From Hyphomicrobiaceae bacterium (GTDB taxonomy: Bacteria; Pseudomonadota; Alphaproteobacteria; Rhizobiales; Hyphomicrobiaceae), in the NCBI GenBank assembly GCA_002919265.1, contig PKEY01000037.1:1-58060 (forward strand): 58,060 bases of DNA, given 5' to 3'. Numbering within the stretch: position 1 is the first letter of the stretch; each line of letters starts with the position of its first letter. A model generated the notes under the pieces. The model was given only the letters and a program-made list of their open reading frames with translations, was not told the origin of the DNA and did not search any database. Shown here one piece after another: positions 42,972-52,013 of the stretch. The position numbers and the translations under genes are program-made.

Positions 42972-43955
42972 CTAGCCCCAGAGCCGCGGATCGGGCGGCG
43001 AGATCACGCCGTCGCGGATTTCAAGGCCCCAATCGCGATCCCTGGCGAGGAGCAGGGGGCCATCGAGATCGACCCAATCGGCCAGCTGGCCAACAAGCAC
43101 AGCCGGGGCCATGGCGAGCGACGTGGCCACCATACAGCCCGCCATGATGCGGAAGCCGAGGGCGCGAGCCTCACGGGCCATGTGGAGGGCTTCCGTCAGG
43201 CCGCCTGTCTTGTCCAGCTTGATGTTGACAGCGTCATAGCGGTCGCGGAGGGCTGCCAAACCATCTGACGTGTGGGCGGATTCGTCAGCACAGACGGGGA
43301 CGTGCCGCTCAACGCCAGCGAGGGCCGCGTCAGCATCTGCGGGAAGGGGCTGTTCGATCAGCTCGATGCCGACTTCCGCTGCAACCCGAAGGAGGTGGCT
43401 GAGGTCCTCAGCTTTCCATCCCTCGTTTGCGTCGGCCACAAGGCGTGCGTCGGGGCGAGCTTGGCGAACCGCGTGCATGCGCTCAACATCACCGGGCTGC
43501 CCCAGCTTAAGTTTCAAGAGCGGTAGTTGCGGCACCGCTTTGGCGGCCGCCGCCATCGCCTCCGGCGTGTCGAGGCTGATGGTGTAGCAGGTTAGGAGTG
43601 GTCTCAGCGGGGCGAGGCCGGCGAGTTCGGAGGCGCTGCGGCCAGAGCGTTTCGCTTCCAGATCCCACAGGGCGCAATCGAGGGCATTCCTCGCGGCGTC
43701 GGGCGGCCAATCGCGCTGGAGACGCTCGCGGTCAAGGAGTTCCGCAGGCACGGACTTTAGAGCGGCGAGCGTGGCTTCCGGCGTTTGTCCGTAACGAGGG
43801 TAGGGAACGCATTCACCCCGGCCGGTAAACCGGTCATCCGAGACGCGCGCGACAACAACCTGCGCTTCCCGCTTGGCGCCGCGCGAGATGACAAATTCAC
43901 TGGCGAGCGGCCAGCGTTCGATCTCCGCCTCTAATCTGAGCTTTGCCATGCTCAC
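42972..43955 (-). CDS. Dipeptide epimerase (L-Ala-D/L-Glu epimerase), enolase superfamily
   Basis: A 327-residue enzyme of the muconate-lactonising subgroup of the enolase superfamily. Active-site residues are all legible: LKLKLG (Lys-x-Lys base on the 2nd strand), DANEGW (metal Asp), IEQPL (Glu), CADES (Asp), NIKLDKTGG (second catalytic Lys), and at the end MVATSLAMAPAVL and DLDGPLLL. The N-terminal capping domain covers residues 1-110 (ISRGAKREAQVVVARVSDDRFTGRGECVPYPRYGQTPE). The family epimerises Ala-Glu from recycled murein. Metal: magnesium. Start ATG 43955 (or 43949). It is 25 bases downstream of the large coiled-coil gene on the same strand. Confidence 0.9.
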   Translation of the reverse strand: MSMAKLRLEAEIERWPLASEFVISRGAKREAQVVVARVSDDRFTGRGECVPYPRYGQTPEATLAALKSVPAELLDRERLQRDWPPDAARNALDCALWDLEAKRSGRSASELAGLAPLRPLLTCYTISLDTPEAMAAAAKAVPQLPLLKLKLGQPGDVERMHAVRQARPDARLVADANEGWKAEDLSHLLRVAAEVGIELIEQPLPADADAALAGVERHVPVCADESAHTSDGLAALRDRYDAVNIKLDKTGGLTEALHMAREARALGFRIMAGCMVATSLAMAPAVLVGQLADWVDLDGPLLLARDRDWGLEIRDGVISPPDPRLWG

Positions 43956-43980
43956 GCATTGCGCGCCAGCGATGCGGCCG

Positions 43981-46900
43981 TCAAGAGAGACGGCCGCTGG
44001 CGTGTGCTAGGAACAGGTAAGCGCGGCCATGCTCCGAGACGAGGTGATTGGCGAGCCGGCGCTTGCCGTCCGGCTCATGCTCCAGCCGCCGGAGGGAATT
44101 CTCGAACTCGTCGAGGAAGTCATCGACCATATGGCGGAATGAAGGATCATTCCGGTAGTGGCGGCTGACCTCGTCGAATGCGGCTCGGCCTTCAGCCGAG
44201 TAGATGCTCCGCACCATGATCCCCCGCTGACCGGCGCGGAACCGGGACCAGATCATGGATGCCGTGGCCTCGTCGAGAACACGGGAGAGAAGCCCGACAT
44301 CGATGTTCGGTGGGGAAGCTCGCACGGCGGGAGGCGGCTGATGGCGCCGCCCGGCATTGTCGTCATCGCGGGAAGCCCGGGCCAGCAGGTCGCCCAGTGA
44401 CCATCCCTCGCGACTGTTTCCGGGCTCTCCCGACGGCGAGTCAGCAAAGCTCGAACCACCCCCCGACTTCCTCTGACGCTGGCTGAGCTCATGGGCGAGA
44501 CTCGACGTCAGCGAACTCAACGAGTTTTGCCGGCGCTCCGAGGCGGAAGGAAGTGGCGTCAGCACGCCACCGGGGATGGGCTCGGACGGTGGCACGACAT
44601 CGCGGCGCGCAGCCTCGCGGGCGGTGAGGGCGGAAAGGTCTTCAAGCGCGCGGATCTGGTCGGCCAGCGACTTGCGCATGGCCTCCGAAGTCTCCCGCGA
44701 AACGTGCGGCAGGGCCTCGATCTGCTTACGCAACCGCTCTTGCTCGGCGGCCAGCTCGCTTGCGGTACGCTGCGCATGCAGCCGTACCTCGGCGGACGTC
44801 GCGTTAAATTGCGATTGAAGCTGCGCAAGCTGCTCGGTGACCTGGCGAGAGACGCGAGCGAAGCGTGCTGTGAGCTCCTCGAACGCCCGGTCGGCCTCTA
44901 CATTGGCCGCGATCTTCATCCGCTCGATCTCAGCCAGCGCACTGCGCGAGCGAGCCTCGGCTCCTTTCGTCAGCTCTTGTGCCAGCTGGCGGGCACGTTG
45001 CTCGGCCTGAGCCAGCGAGTTCTCGACCGTGGTCGAAGCGCCATACATCAGCTGGCTCATTTCCTGAGCCTTGCTTGCCAGGCGCTCGAGCGTCTCGTTG
45101 AGCTGTTCCTGCCGGCTCTGCAGCGTGGCGTCGATCTTGTAGTTCGCCGACTCGAGCGCGTTGGCCGCCATCATAATGGACTGGCCCTGGCTCTCGAACC
45201 GGTTCGTGACGCTATGGATCTGCGCCAGCAGGTTCTCGGAGATAGACTTGAGCATCTCCGATTGGTGCGATAGGCCCTCGATGGCCTTGATCGACTGGCG
45301 CGTGATGTTCTCGCTCGTCCGGCGAACGGCGGCGATACCCTGCATCAGATTCTCGTCGAGCTCGATCGCCTGCTGATTGAGCGTTTCGTTGAGGCTGCGC
45401 GCGTGCTTTTCGAGGGCGGCAGTGAGTGCCTGGGCCTTCTCGCCAATGGCGTTGTCGATTGCCATGGTCGAGCGCAGGATCGACTCATCGAACAGCTTGA
45501 GCCGCTTTTCGAAGGCCTCGTCGAGTGCCGCCGTTCGCTCGACAAGCTGAATGTCGAGCGCCTGGGCGCGATTGGCGAGCGTCTTGTCGAGAGCCTTGGC
45601 GTACTCCTCGAAGACATTCTGCAAGCTCTCCGCCCGACCTTCGAGGGATTTCTCGATGGACTGCCGGTACTCATCGAACAACGCCTGCATCTGCTCAGTG
45701 CGGGCGTTGAGAGCGGTGCCGAGTGCAGCCGTGAAGTCCTGCAGGACGGCCTGCATGTCCTGCGTACGAGTACCCAGCGTATGCTCGAGCCGGTTCGTTT
45801 GCTGAGCGAGCGCGCTCTCAAGCGCCGTCAGGTTCTGCCCGGCGCCTTCGATGATGGTCGCGAGTTTGAGCTGTTGCGCCGAAAGCTTCTCGATCAGTTC
45901 CGGCACTTCGCTGGCGATGCTCTTCAGCGCCTCGTTAACCCGCTCGGTGGTATTGAGCAGCGCGTTACGCTCGCCGGATAGCTCCTGGATGAGGTTTCGG
46001 ATACGGCGCTCGTTGTCCTCGTATGAGCGTTCGAGGGCAGTCACTTCGTTGTGGACCAGCGCCTCCAGCTCGCCCGCGCGGCCAAGAGCACGGCTCACGG
46101 CGTCGTTCATGAACGACACCTGCCGACGCACGGCCTGACCGAGCGAGGCAACGGACTGCTCCGCCATGCGGTCGGGCTCAGCGAGCCGGACGGCAACCTC
46201 CGTCATCGCGGTCGAGCGCAAGCGCAGATCCTCGCTACGCCAGACCAGCAGGGCCAGGAACCAGAAGAGGGCGATTGGTCCGGCAACGGTCGCGAAGGCC
46301 ATCAGGGTCGCCGGCCGGCCAATGGCGTCGAAGAAACCGGTTGCGTCGCCCAGCTCCCGGGTGATGAAGGCCCAGGCGAAGGCAATGCTGATGGCGGCCC
46401 ACACACCGCTGGCCGCCGCTGCAATGATGAACGGTTTGTTCGAGGGGCGCTCATTGAGGGCGTAGATCAGCCCGCCAATGGACGGTGCATCGTCGTTGGC
46501 CGCAATCCGCGCGCGGGAAGGACCTGCGGGCCGACGCCGGGCAGCCCTGCGCTCGATGGTGTCAGCGGCAAACTCCCTGAACTCCGCATCGGAATCCTTG
46601 CGGGGCTCGGACGGTTTGAAGTCCGTATCCGGCTTAGCTTGTGCCGACTCGGGAGCTGACGCAGCCTCTTCGGGCTTGGGCTTCCCAGGAGCCTTGGCCT
46701 TCTTCCCTTCTATTGCCGCTTCCTTCTTATCGGCAGGCGCAGGATCAGGCTTGCGCTGCAACTCGGAAAGCCGCAGCGGCCGCACCACCTTCGACGTTTC
46801 CGTTTGGCCTGTCGGCAACGGCGGTGGAGGTGGCAACGTCGCCTTTCGTGCCTCGGGCTCGCTTTCCTTGGTCGACGCTTCTGGCAAAGGCGGAGGTGTC

Positions 46901-47151
46901 GCCGGTTTTTCGATTTTCACTTCGGCTGGAGCGGGCGGTTGGGCTGAGGTCGGATCATTCTCTTCCTCGATCCTGACCGCGGCCGCGCTTGTAGTTAGAC
47001 CGGCGACTTTTGCTGAGGCAGGAAGCGGCGGAGGACCGGACGGGCTCGAGGAAGTGCCGAGCGGCACATCCTGTCGTTGTTGCGATGTGGATGGATCCAC
47101 TAGCGACAAGTCGGGCGTTTTTTCCCGCTTCGACTTCGGGTCCTGAGCCAT
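43981..47151 (-). CDS. Large membrane-anchored helical protein with apolipoprotein-like 22-residue repeats
   Basis: A 1056-residue protein of unknown function. Residues 1-215 are low-complexity and rich in Pro, Lys, Glu and Ala (PPPLP repeats). Two membrane helices follow (about 240-263 and 283-303), with an intervening loop of about 20 residues. From about 310 to 900 it is nearly all amphipathic helix; residues 440-615 form eight exact 22-residue units (see repeat entry). The C-terminal part (about 945-1056; LLSRVLDEATASMIWSRFRAGQRGIMVRSIYSAEGRAAFDEVSRHYRNDPSFRHMVDDFLDEFENSLRRLE) is a conserved globular domain. I infer an inner-membrane scaffold reaching over the membrane surface, perhaps at a pole or septum. 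Both tails are probably cytoplasmic. No family name can be given safely; automatic labels such as kinesin or apolipoprotein reflect composition only. Confidence 0.8.
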   Translation of the reverse strand: MAQDPKSKREKTPDLSLVDPSTSQQRQDVPLGTSSSPSGPPPLPASAKVAGLTTSAAAVRIEEENDPTSAQPPAPAEVKIEKPATPPPLPEASTKESEPEARKATLPPPPPLPTGQTETSKVVRPLRLSELQRKPDPAPADKKEAAIEGKKAKAPGKPKPEEAASAPESAQAKPDTDFKPSEPRKDSDAEFREFAADTIERRAARRRPAGPSRARIAANDDAPSIGGLIYALNERPSNKPFIIAAAASGVWAAISIAFAWAFITRELGDATGFFDAIGRPATLMAFATVAGPIALFWFLALLVWRSEDLRLRSTAMTEVAVRLAEPDRMAEQSVASLGQAVRRQVSFMNDAVSRALGRAGELEALVHNEVTALERSYEDNERRIRNLIQELSGERNALLNTTERVNEALKSIASEVPELIEKLSAQQLKLATIIEGAGQNLTALESALAQQTNRLEHTLGTRTQDMQAVLQDFTAALGTALNARTEQMQALFDEYRQSIEKSLEGRAESLQNVFEEYAKALDKTLANRAQALDIQLVERTAALDEAFEKRLKLFDESILRSTMAIDNAIGEKAQALTAALEKHARSLNETLNQQAIELDENLMQGIAAVRRTSENITRQSIKAIEGLSHQSEMLKSISENLLAQIHSVTNRFESQGQSIMMAANALESANYKIDATLQSRQEQLNETLERLASKAQEMSQLMYGASTTVENSLAQAEQRARQLAQELTKGAEARSRSALAEIERMKIAANVEADRAFEELTARFARVSRQVTEQLAQLQSQFNATSAEVRLHAQRTASELAAEQERLRKQIEALPHVSRETSEAMRKSLADQIRALEDLSALTAREAARRDVVPPSEPIPGGVLTPLPSASERRQNSLSSLTSSLAHELSQRQRKSGGGSSFADSPSGEPGNSREGWSLGDLLARASRDDDNAGRRHQPPPAVRASPPNIDVGLLSRVLDEATASMIWSRFRAGQRGIMVRSIYSAEGRAAFDEVSRHYRNDPSFRHMVDDFLDEFENSLRRLEHEPDGKRRLANHLVSEHGRAYLFLAHASGRLS
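45307..45834 (-). repeat. Eight tandem 22-residue helical repeats inside the large coiled-coil protein
   Basis: Protein residues 440-461, 462-483, 484-505, 506-527, 528-549, 550-571, 572-593 and 594-615 align without any gap. Four successive units open with Arg-Thr/Ala/Leu (RTEQMQALFDEY, RAESLQNVFEEY, RAQALDIQLVER, RLKLFDESILRS), and hydrophobic residues recur at positions 5, 9, 16 and 20. The period of 22 (2 x 11) is that of amphipathic apolipoprotein or perilipin helices, which lie on lipid surfaces. The DNA has diverged, so the protein period rather than the nucleotide one is conserved. Confidence 0.8.
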
Positions 47152-47451
47152 TCAGCTTTTTCCGACATCCCTCGCGCCCGGAGGCGCCCCCACATGCACT
47201 TCATACGTGCGTAAGACGGACTACGCCATATGGCTTGTTTTCAACGCCAGCCACTTTTGGCGTGCCCCAAGCGCCACAGACCCACCCTGTGAATCAGTTT
47301 GTACGGCGCCTTTGAGGCGAAACGATGGTGCACTGAGCTTAACTACCTGTTTGACACAATTGGCGAAAGCTCGGCCGATCCGCACGCTCCCATGTTATGT
47401 TGCGGCCTGCGGAATAGGAAGTCCGTGGCCCTGGTGGGGTCGGGGGAGGAA

Positions 47452-47892
47452 ATGTTTGAAGCCGATTATTCCACAACAAGGCTAAGTCAAACGTCCGGGA
47501 AGGCACGCAGGAAGCACCCGATTCAGGGGGCGTCGGTGACGACCAGTGCCTCAGAGATGGAATCGATTCCACCCATCGATTTCGCGCATCTGCGCCGGTA
47601 CACGTTCGGCGACGAGCAGCTGGAACGCGAGGTGCTGGAACTGTTCTGCATCCACGCGCCCGGGTTGCTCGAAGAGATGAAGGCGGCAACCAACCCGGCG
47701 GCCTGGCGGGAGGCCGCGCACAGCCTCAAGGGCTCGGCCTTGGCGGTGGGAGCGCTGCACGTTGCTCGTATGGCCGAGGAAGCAGAAGCGGTGGCGCCGA
47801 AATACGGCGAGGCAGGTGCAATGGTTGCCAGGCTGCAAGATGCGATCGAGCGGGTGAAAAACTTTCTGGCCCAGCGTCCTCGGCCCGCGTGA
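47452..47892 (+). CDS. Stand-alone Hpt phosphotransfer protein
   Basis: A 146-residue protein. ATG 47452 follows GGGGGAGGAA at ideal distance; a longer frame from 47299 lies in a region without coding character. Residues 38-140 form a histidine phosphotransfer (Hpt) four-helix bundle: FAHLRRYTFGDEQLEREVLELFCIHAPGLLEEMKAA, then the phosphoacceptor His90 in AAHSLKGSALAVGA, and VARMAEEAEAVAPKYG. It is not ChpT, which is about 100 residues longer and kinase-derived. It may relay phosphate between a hybrid kinase (CckA is encoded at 33.7-36.3 kb) and an unlinked response regulator, but this is inference. It is divergent from the large coiled-coil gene; the 300-base gap before it holds no other gene. 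Confidence 0.82.
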   Translation: MFEADYSTTRLSQTSGKARRKHPIQGASVTTSASEMESIPPIDFAHLRRYTFGDEQLEREVLELFCIHAPGLLEEMKAATNPAAWREAAHSLKGSALAVGALHVARMAEEAEAVAPKYGEAGAMVARLQDAIERVKNFLAQRPRPA

Positions 47893-48142
47893 GCTCGTCT
47901 CCTCAGCTTGTGAGCAGGCGCGCCAATCTTATCTTCATTTTCACGTCTTGGGTGCCTGCGGCGGGGGTACGCTTGAATTCAGCCCGACATATGTCTATCA
48001 AGTCGCCGGCCTATATAGATAATCGAACGCGAGGGTAGGGCTCGGGCGGCTCCAGGCGGCTTGCGGGAGTGCGTCGCTTCTTGTGCTGCCGAACCTCAGC
48101 TGACGCACACGCGCATGCGCTGGTAGGGAGCTTATCGGACGT

Positions 48143-49637
<1,495 letters not shown>

Positions 49638-49645
49638 CGCGCCCT

Positions 49646-49668
49646 ACCGCATTACTGCGCGGTTTTCC
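49646..49668 (+). terminator. Weak stem-loop after the ferredoxin reductase
   Basis: A 5-bp stem (49646-49650 with 49659-49663) lies 8 bases after the stop and runs into TTT followed by CCCC. It may be a weak terminator before the convergent response-regulator gene. Confidence 0.35.
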
Positions 49669-49706
49669 CCTCTGACGAAAACTGGATTGATGGTGTGCGG
49701 AGCGAC

Positions 49707-50456
49707 TTAGGCCCGCCCGTGCGTCACGTCTGCCGTGAGCGTGTAGCCCACGCCGCGCACCGTTTTGATGAGCTTCGGGCGTTCGGGATTGGGTTCAACC
49801 TTGCGCCGAAGCCTCACGATGAGATTGTCGATGGTGCGGTCATAGGGCGTCCAATCGTGTCCCTTCAGGCCGTCCATGATTTGGTCCCGGGACATCACCC
49901 GGTTGGCATTGTTGGCGAGTAGCAGCAACAATTCGAACTCGCTCGTCGTCAGCTCGCAGACTTCGCCGCTTTCCTTGCGCAGCTCGCGTTTCCCGGGGTC
50001 CAGCACCCAGCCAGCGAAACACAGGACATTGCGGTCCACAGCTTGTGCCGGCCCGGCCGGTGATTGGGCGGCTGCAGCCAGGGCCGATCGCCGGAGCACA
50101 GCCCGGACGCGCGCCAGAACCTCGCGCAAATGGAACGGCTTGGTGATGTAGTCGTCGGCGCCAAGCTCCAGGCCGACGACGCGGTCGATCGTGTCTCCCT
50201 TGCCCGTCACCATGATGATCGGGACCGAGGATCGTGCCCGGATCTCGCGCGCAAGTGTAAGGCCGTCGATGTCAGGCAGGTTGAGGTCCAAAGTGACCAG
50301 GTCGAAGTGTGATTTTCCGAGTTCGTTGAGAACCTCGGCGCTGCTTCCCGCCTCCGTGACCCGGTATCCCTCGCCTTCAAAGCAGCGCCGGAGAAGCAGT
50401 CGAACCTTCGGCTCGTCATCCACGACAAGGATGTGCGGCGAAATCGGTTGAGTCAT
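49707..50456 (-). CDS. OmpR-family response regulator without adjacent kinase
   Basis: A 249-residue regulator. The receiver domain (1-125) has the acidic pair DDEP, the phosphoacceptor Asp in LVTLDLNLPDIDGL, the switch Thr in MVTGKGD and the Lys of ITKPFHLREVLARVRAVLRR. A linker rich in Ala/Pro/Gln leads to a winged-helix DNA-binding domain (about 155-240: LTTSEFELLLLLANNANRVMSRDQIMDGLKGHDWTPYDRTIDNLIVRLRRKVEPNPERPKLIKTVRGVGYTL). No histidine kinase gene is next to it. A tandem 10-bp direct repeat at 50513-50532, in the gap shared with the divergent FixK-like gene, looks like its own binding site, so it may control respiratory genes with FixK. Confidence 0.92.
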   Translation of the reverse strand: MTQPISPHILVVDDEPKVRLLLRRCFEGEGYRVTEAGSSAEVLNELGKSHFDLVTLDLNLPDIDGLTLAREIRARSSVPIIMVTGKGDTIDRVVGLELGADDYITKPFHLREVLARVRAVLRRSALAAAAQSPAGPAQAVDRNVLCFAGWVLDPGKRELRKESGEVCELTTSEFELLLLLANNANRVMSRDQIMDGLKGHDWTPYDRTIDNLIVRLRRKVEPNPERPKLIKTVRGVGYTLTADVTHGRA

Positions 50457-50512
50457 GGTTTCGAGTGTCTCGAAAATCCCTTCGCGGGCCGAACACGACA
50501 GACGCCAGACAT

Positions 50513-50532
50513 TTTCTTACAATTTCTTACAA
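50513..50532. promoter_or_regulatory. Tandem direct repeat, probable response-regulator site
   Basis: TTTCTTACAA occurs twice without spacer (50513-50522, 50523-50532). A 10-bp direct repeat matches the one-turn spacing of OmpR/PhoB-family binding. It lies between the divergent response regulator and FixK-like genes, 71 bases before the latter's start. Confidence 0.55.
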
Positions 50533-50603
50533 AGATCCCATCCGCGTGTGACACAGCTTTGCTGAATTGCCTCCCGTCACCAATGTCGACAGTGGAGGAT
50601 CTG

Positions 50604-51290
50604 ATGCTTGGCCTTATGGCTCCTGCCGAGAACGTTGCTCGCGATCTCGACTTCTCCTATAGGCCAGCTCCTGTCGAAGGATGGCCCCAGCTCGGCACCG
50701 TACAGCACATTCCAGCGCGCGAGGACATCTTCTTCGACGGGGATGAGGCGCGGAACGTCTTCGAGGTGCTCGATGGCATCGTCTGCGCCTATCGCATCCT
50801 GCCGGACGGTGAGCGCCATATCGTCTCGTTCTACTTCCCCGGCGACGTGATCGGGAACTGCAATCTGGGCACCTACCCCTACAGCGCCCAGGCCTTGACG
50901 CCGGTGCGCGTCCGTCGGATACCCCGCAGCGTACTCGAGCGGTACATGGCGCAGCGGCCGGAGCTCGCACAGCGCTTCCTGCGGCTTGCGGCTCTCGAGC
51001 TCGCCGCGACCCGCGACCACATGCTTTGCCTCGCAGCGAAGTCGGCCGAATCGAAGATCGCGGCCTTCCTGCTCGCGCTCTCTCGCCGCAACGCCGAGTT
51101 GGGCGAGGATCCGAACCAGATCAAGCTGCCGATGACCCGGCTCGATATAGCAGATTATCTCGGTCTGACGATCGAGACGGTGAGCCGCACGCTCAGCAAA
51201 TTCCGGCGCAACGGCCTCATCGACCTGCCGCGTGCGACACTTGTCGTGCTGCTGGATCGCAAAGGGCTGGCCGCCCTGGCGGACTCGTGA
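50604..51290 (+). CDS. Crp/Fnr-family regulator, FixK-like
   Basis: A 228-residue regulator. ATG 50604 has GGAGGA five bases upstream; ATG 50583 adds seven residues and is an alternative. The N-terminal cyclic-nucleotide-like beta barrel (about 30-120: LGTVQHIPAREDIFFDGDEARNVFEVLDGIVCAYRILPDGERHIVSFYFPGDVIG) and a C-terminal helix-turn-helix (MTRLDIADYLGLTIETVSRTLSKFRRNGLI) are clear; the recognition helix ETVSR is of the Fnr/FixK kind that reads TTGA-N6-TCAA. The N-terminal cysteine cluster of Fnr is absent, so it does not sense oxygen itself through 4Fe-4S and is FixK-like. Boxes at 51308 and 51926 are its likely targets, the latter before ccoN. Confidence 0.85.
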   Translation: MLGLMAPAENVARDLDFSYRPAPVEGWPQLGTVQHIPAREDIFFDGDEARNVFEVLDGIVCAYRILPDGERHIVSFYFPGDVIGNCNLGTYPYSAQALTPVRVRRIPRSVLERYMAQRPELAQRFLRLAALELAATRDHMLCLAAKSAESKIAAFLLALSRRNAELGEDPNQIKLPMTRLDIADYLGLTIETVSRTLSKFRRNGLIDLPRATLVVLLDRKGLAALADS

Positions 51291-51307
51291 CAGGCCAACC
51301 TCATTTG

Positions 51308-51321
51308 GTGATCCAGATCAA
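51308..51321. promoter_or_regulatory. FixK/FNR-type box 1
   Basis: GTGAT-CCAG-ATCAA matches the TTGAT-N4-ATCAA palindrome except for the first base. It lies between the regulator gene and the unknown gene at 51375, 53 bases before that start, which would fit a class II activation site. Confidence 0.6.
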
Positions 51322-51374
51322 TGTGCAAAGCTTACTTTGGGTCCATGCTATCGCCGGCCCCTCTGGGCAATGAC

Positions 51375-51863
51375 ATGGCGACGAGCACTATGGACAAGCT
51401 GAGGTGTGCTTTCGGGCTCTTCTCCCGCCCGCCGGATCTTGAACACGCCATAGCCAAACTCCGGGAGGTCGGTTTGGGGGCGGCGCAGATCAAGGTGATC
51501 GTTCCGCCCCAGCCGGCAGGGTCCGAATCGCCGTGGGTCGCGATCGTCCCCAAGTTGGGCGTCGACACGTGGATCGTTTCCGAGGCGAGCGAAGGACTCT
51601 GTCCCTGGAATTTCTCTCCGCTGTTTCTCACGTCCTCGGGGGCGAAATCCAGTCCGACGAAGCGTGACGTCATCCCCGGATTTCATCTTTGGGCAGTCGA
51701 GCGCCACACGCATCAGCTCGATCAGCATTTGCGCAACGGTGGTGCGATAGTCGTTGTTCAGATTGAAGGCGACGCTGAAGAACGCGCCACCTACTCAATT
51801 CTACTGCGCTTCGCGTCCGCGGGCGTGCAAACTCACGAAATCAGTCGACTTCAAAGACCCTGA
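51375..51863 (+). CDS. Unknown protein behind a FixK box
   Basis: A 162-residue soluble protein. I prefer ATG 51375 (MATSTMDKLRCAFGLFSRPPDLEHAIAKLREVGLG), as a FixK-driven transcript would start at about 51356; starts at 51321 and 51345 are possible in the same frame. The N-terminal region RPPDLEHAIAKLREVGLGAAQIKVIVPP has the look of a ferredoxin-like alpha/beta domain as in general-stress or flavin-associated small proteins. A second domain with HLWAVERHTHQLDQHLRNGGAIVVVQIEGDAEERATYSILLRFA follows. I do not recognise a family. Position between FixK and ccoN suggests an oxygen-limited role. Confidence 0.6.
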   Translation: MATSTMDKLRCAFGLFSRPPDLEHAIAKLREVGLGAAQIKVIVPPQPAGSESPWVAIVPKLGVDTWIVSEASEGLCPWNFSPLFLTSSGAKSSPTKRDVIPGFHLWAVERHTHQLDQHLRNGGAIVVVQIEGDAEERATYSILLRFASAGVQTHEISRLQRP

Positions 51864-51925
51864 TTGTCCGGGCACGGCGAGACGCGCGTCAGCTTGTCCG
51901 ATGCGACCGCACGCCATGACCCTTC

Positions 51926-51939
51926 TTGACGGAAGTCAA
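51926..51939. promoter_or_regulatory. FixK/FNR-type box 2 upstream of ccoN
   Basis: TTGAC-GGAA-GTCAA is a perfect palindrome fitting TTGA-N6-TCAA. It lies 74 bases before the ccoN start codon and is the expected activation site of the cbb3 oxidase operon under low oxygen. Confidence 0.75.
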
Positions 51940-52013
51940 AGGCCCGCCCGGCAGCTCAGATGAAAACGGCAACATGGCCAAAAAGCCGATCAGCCGAAAT
52001 GAGGGGCATTGAA

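Noticed and set aside
44000-47100. Long open frames on the plus strand opposite the large coiled-coil gene
   Set aside because: They are antisense shadows of a biased, repetitive coding sequence and show no family motif.
47299-47451. Longer start for the Hpt protein
   Set aside because: The extension has no Hpt similarity, whereas ATG 47452 has an ideal ribosome-binding site.
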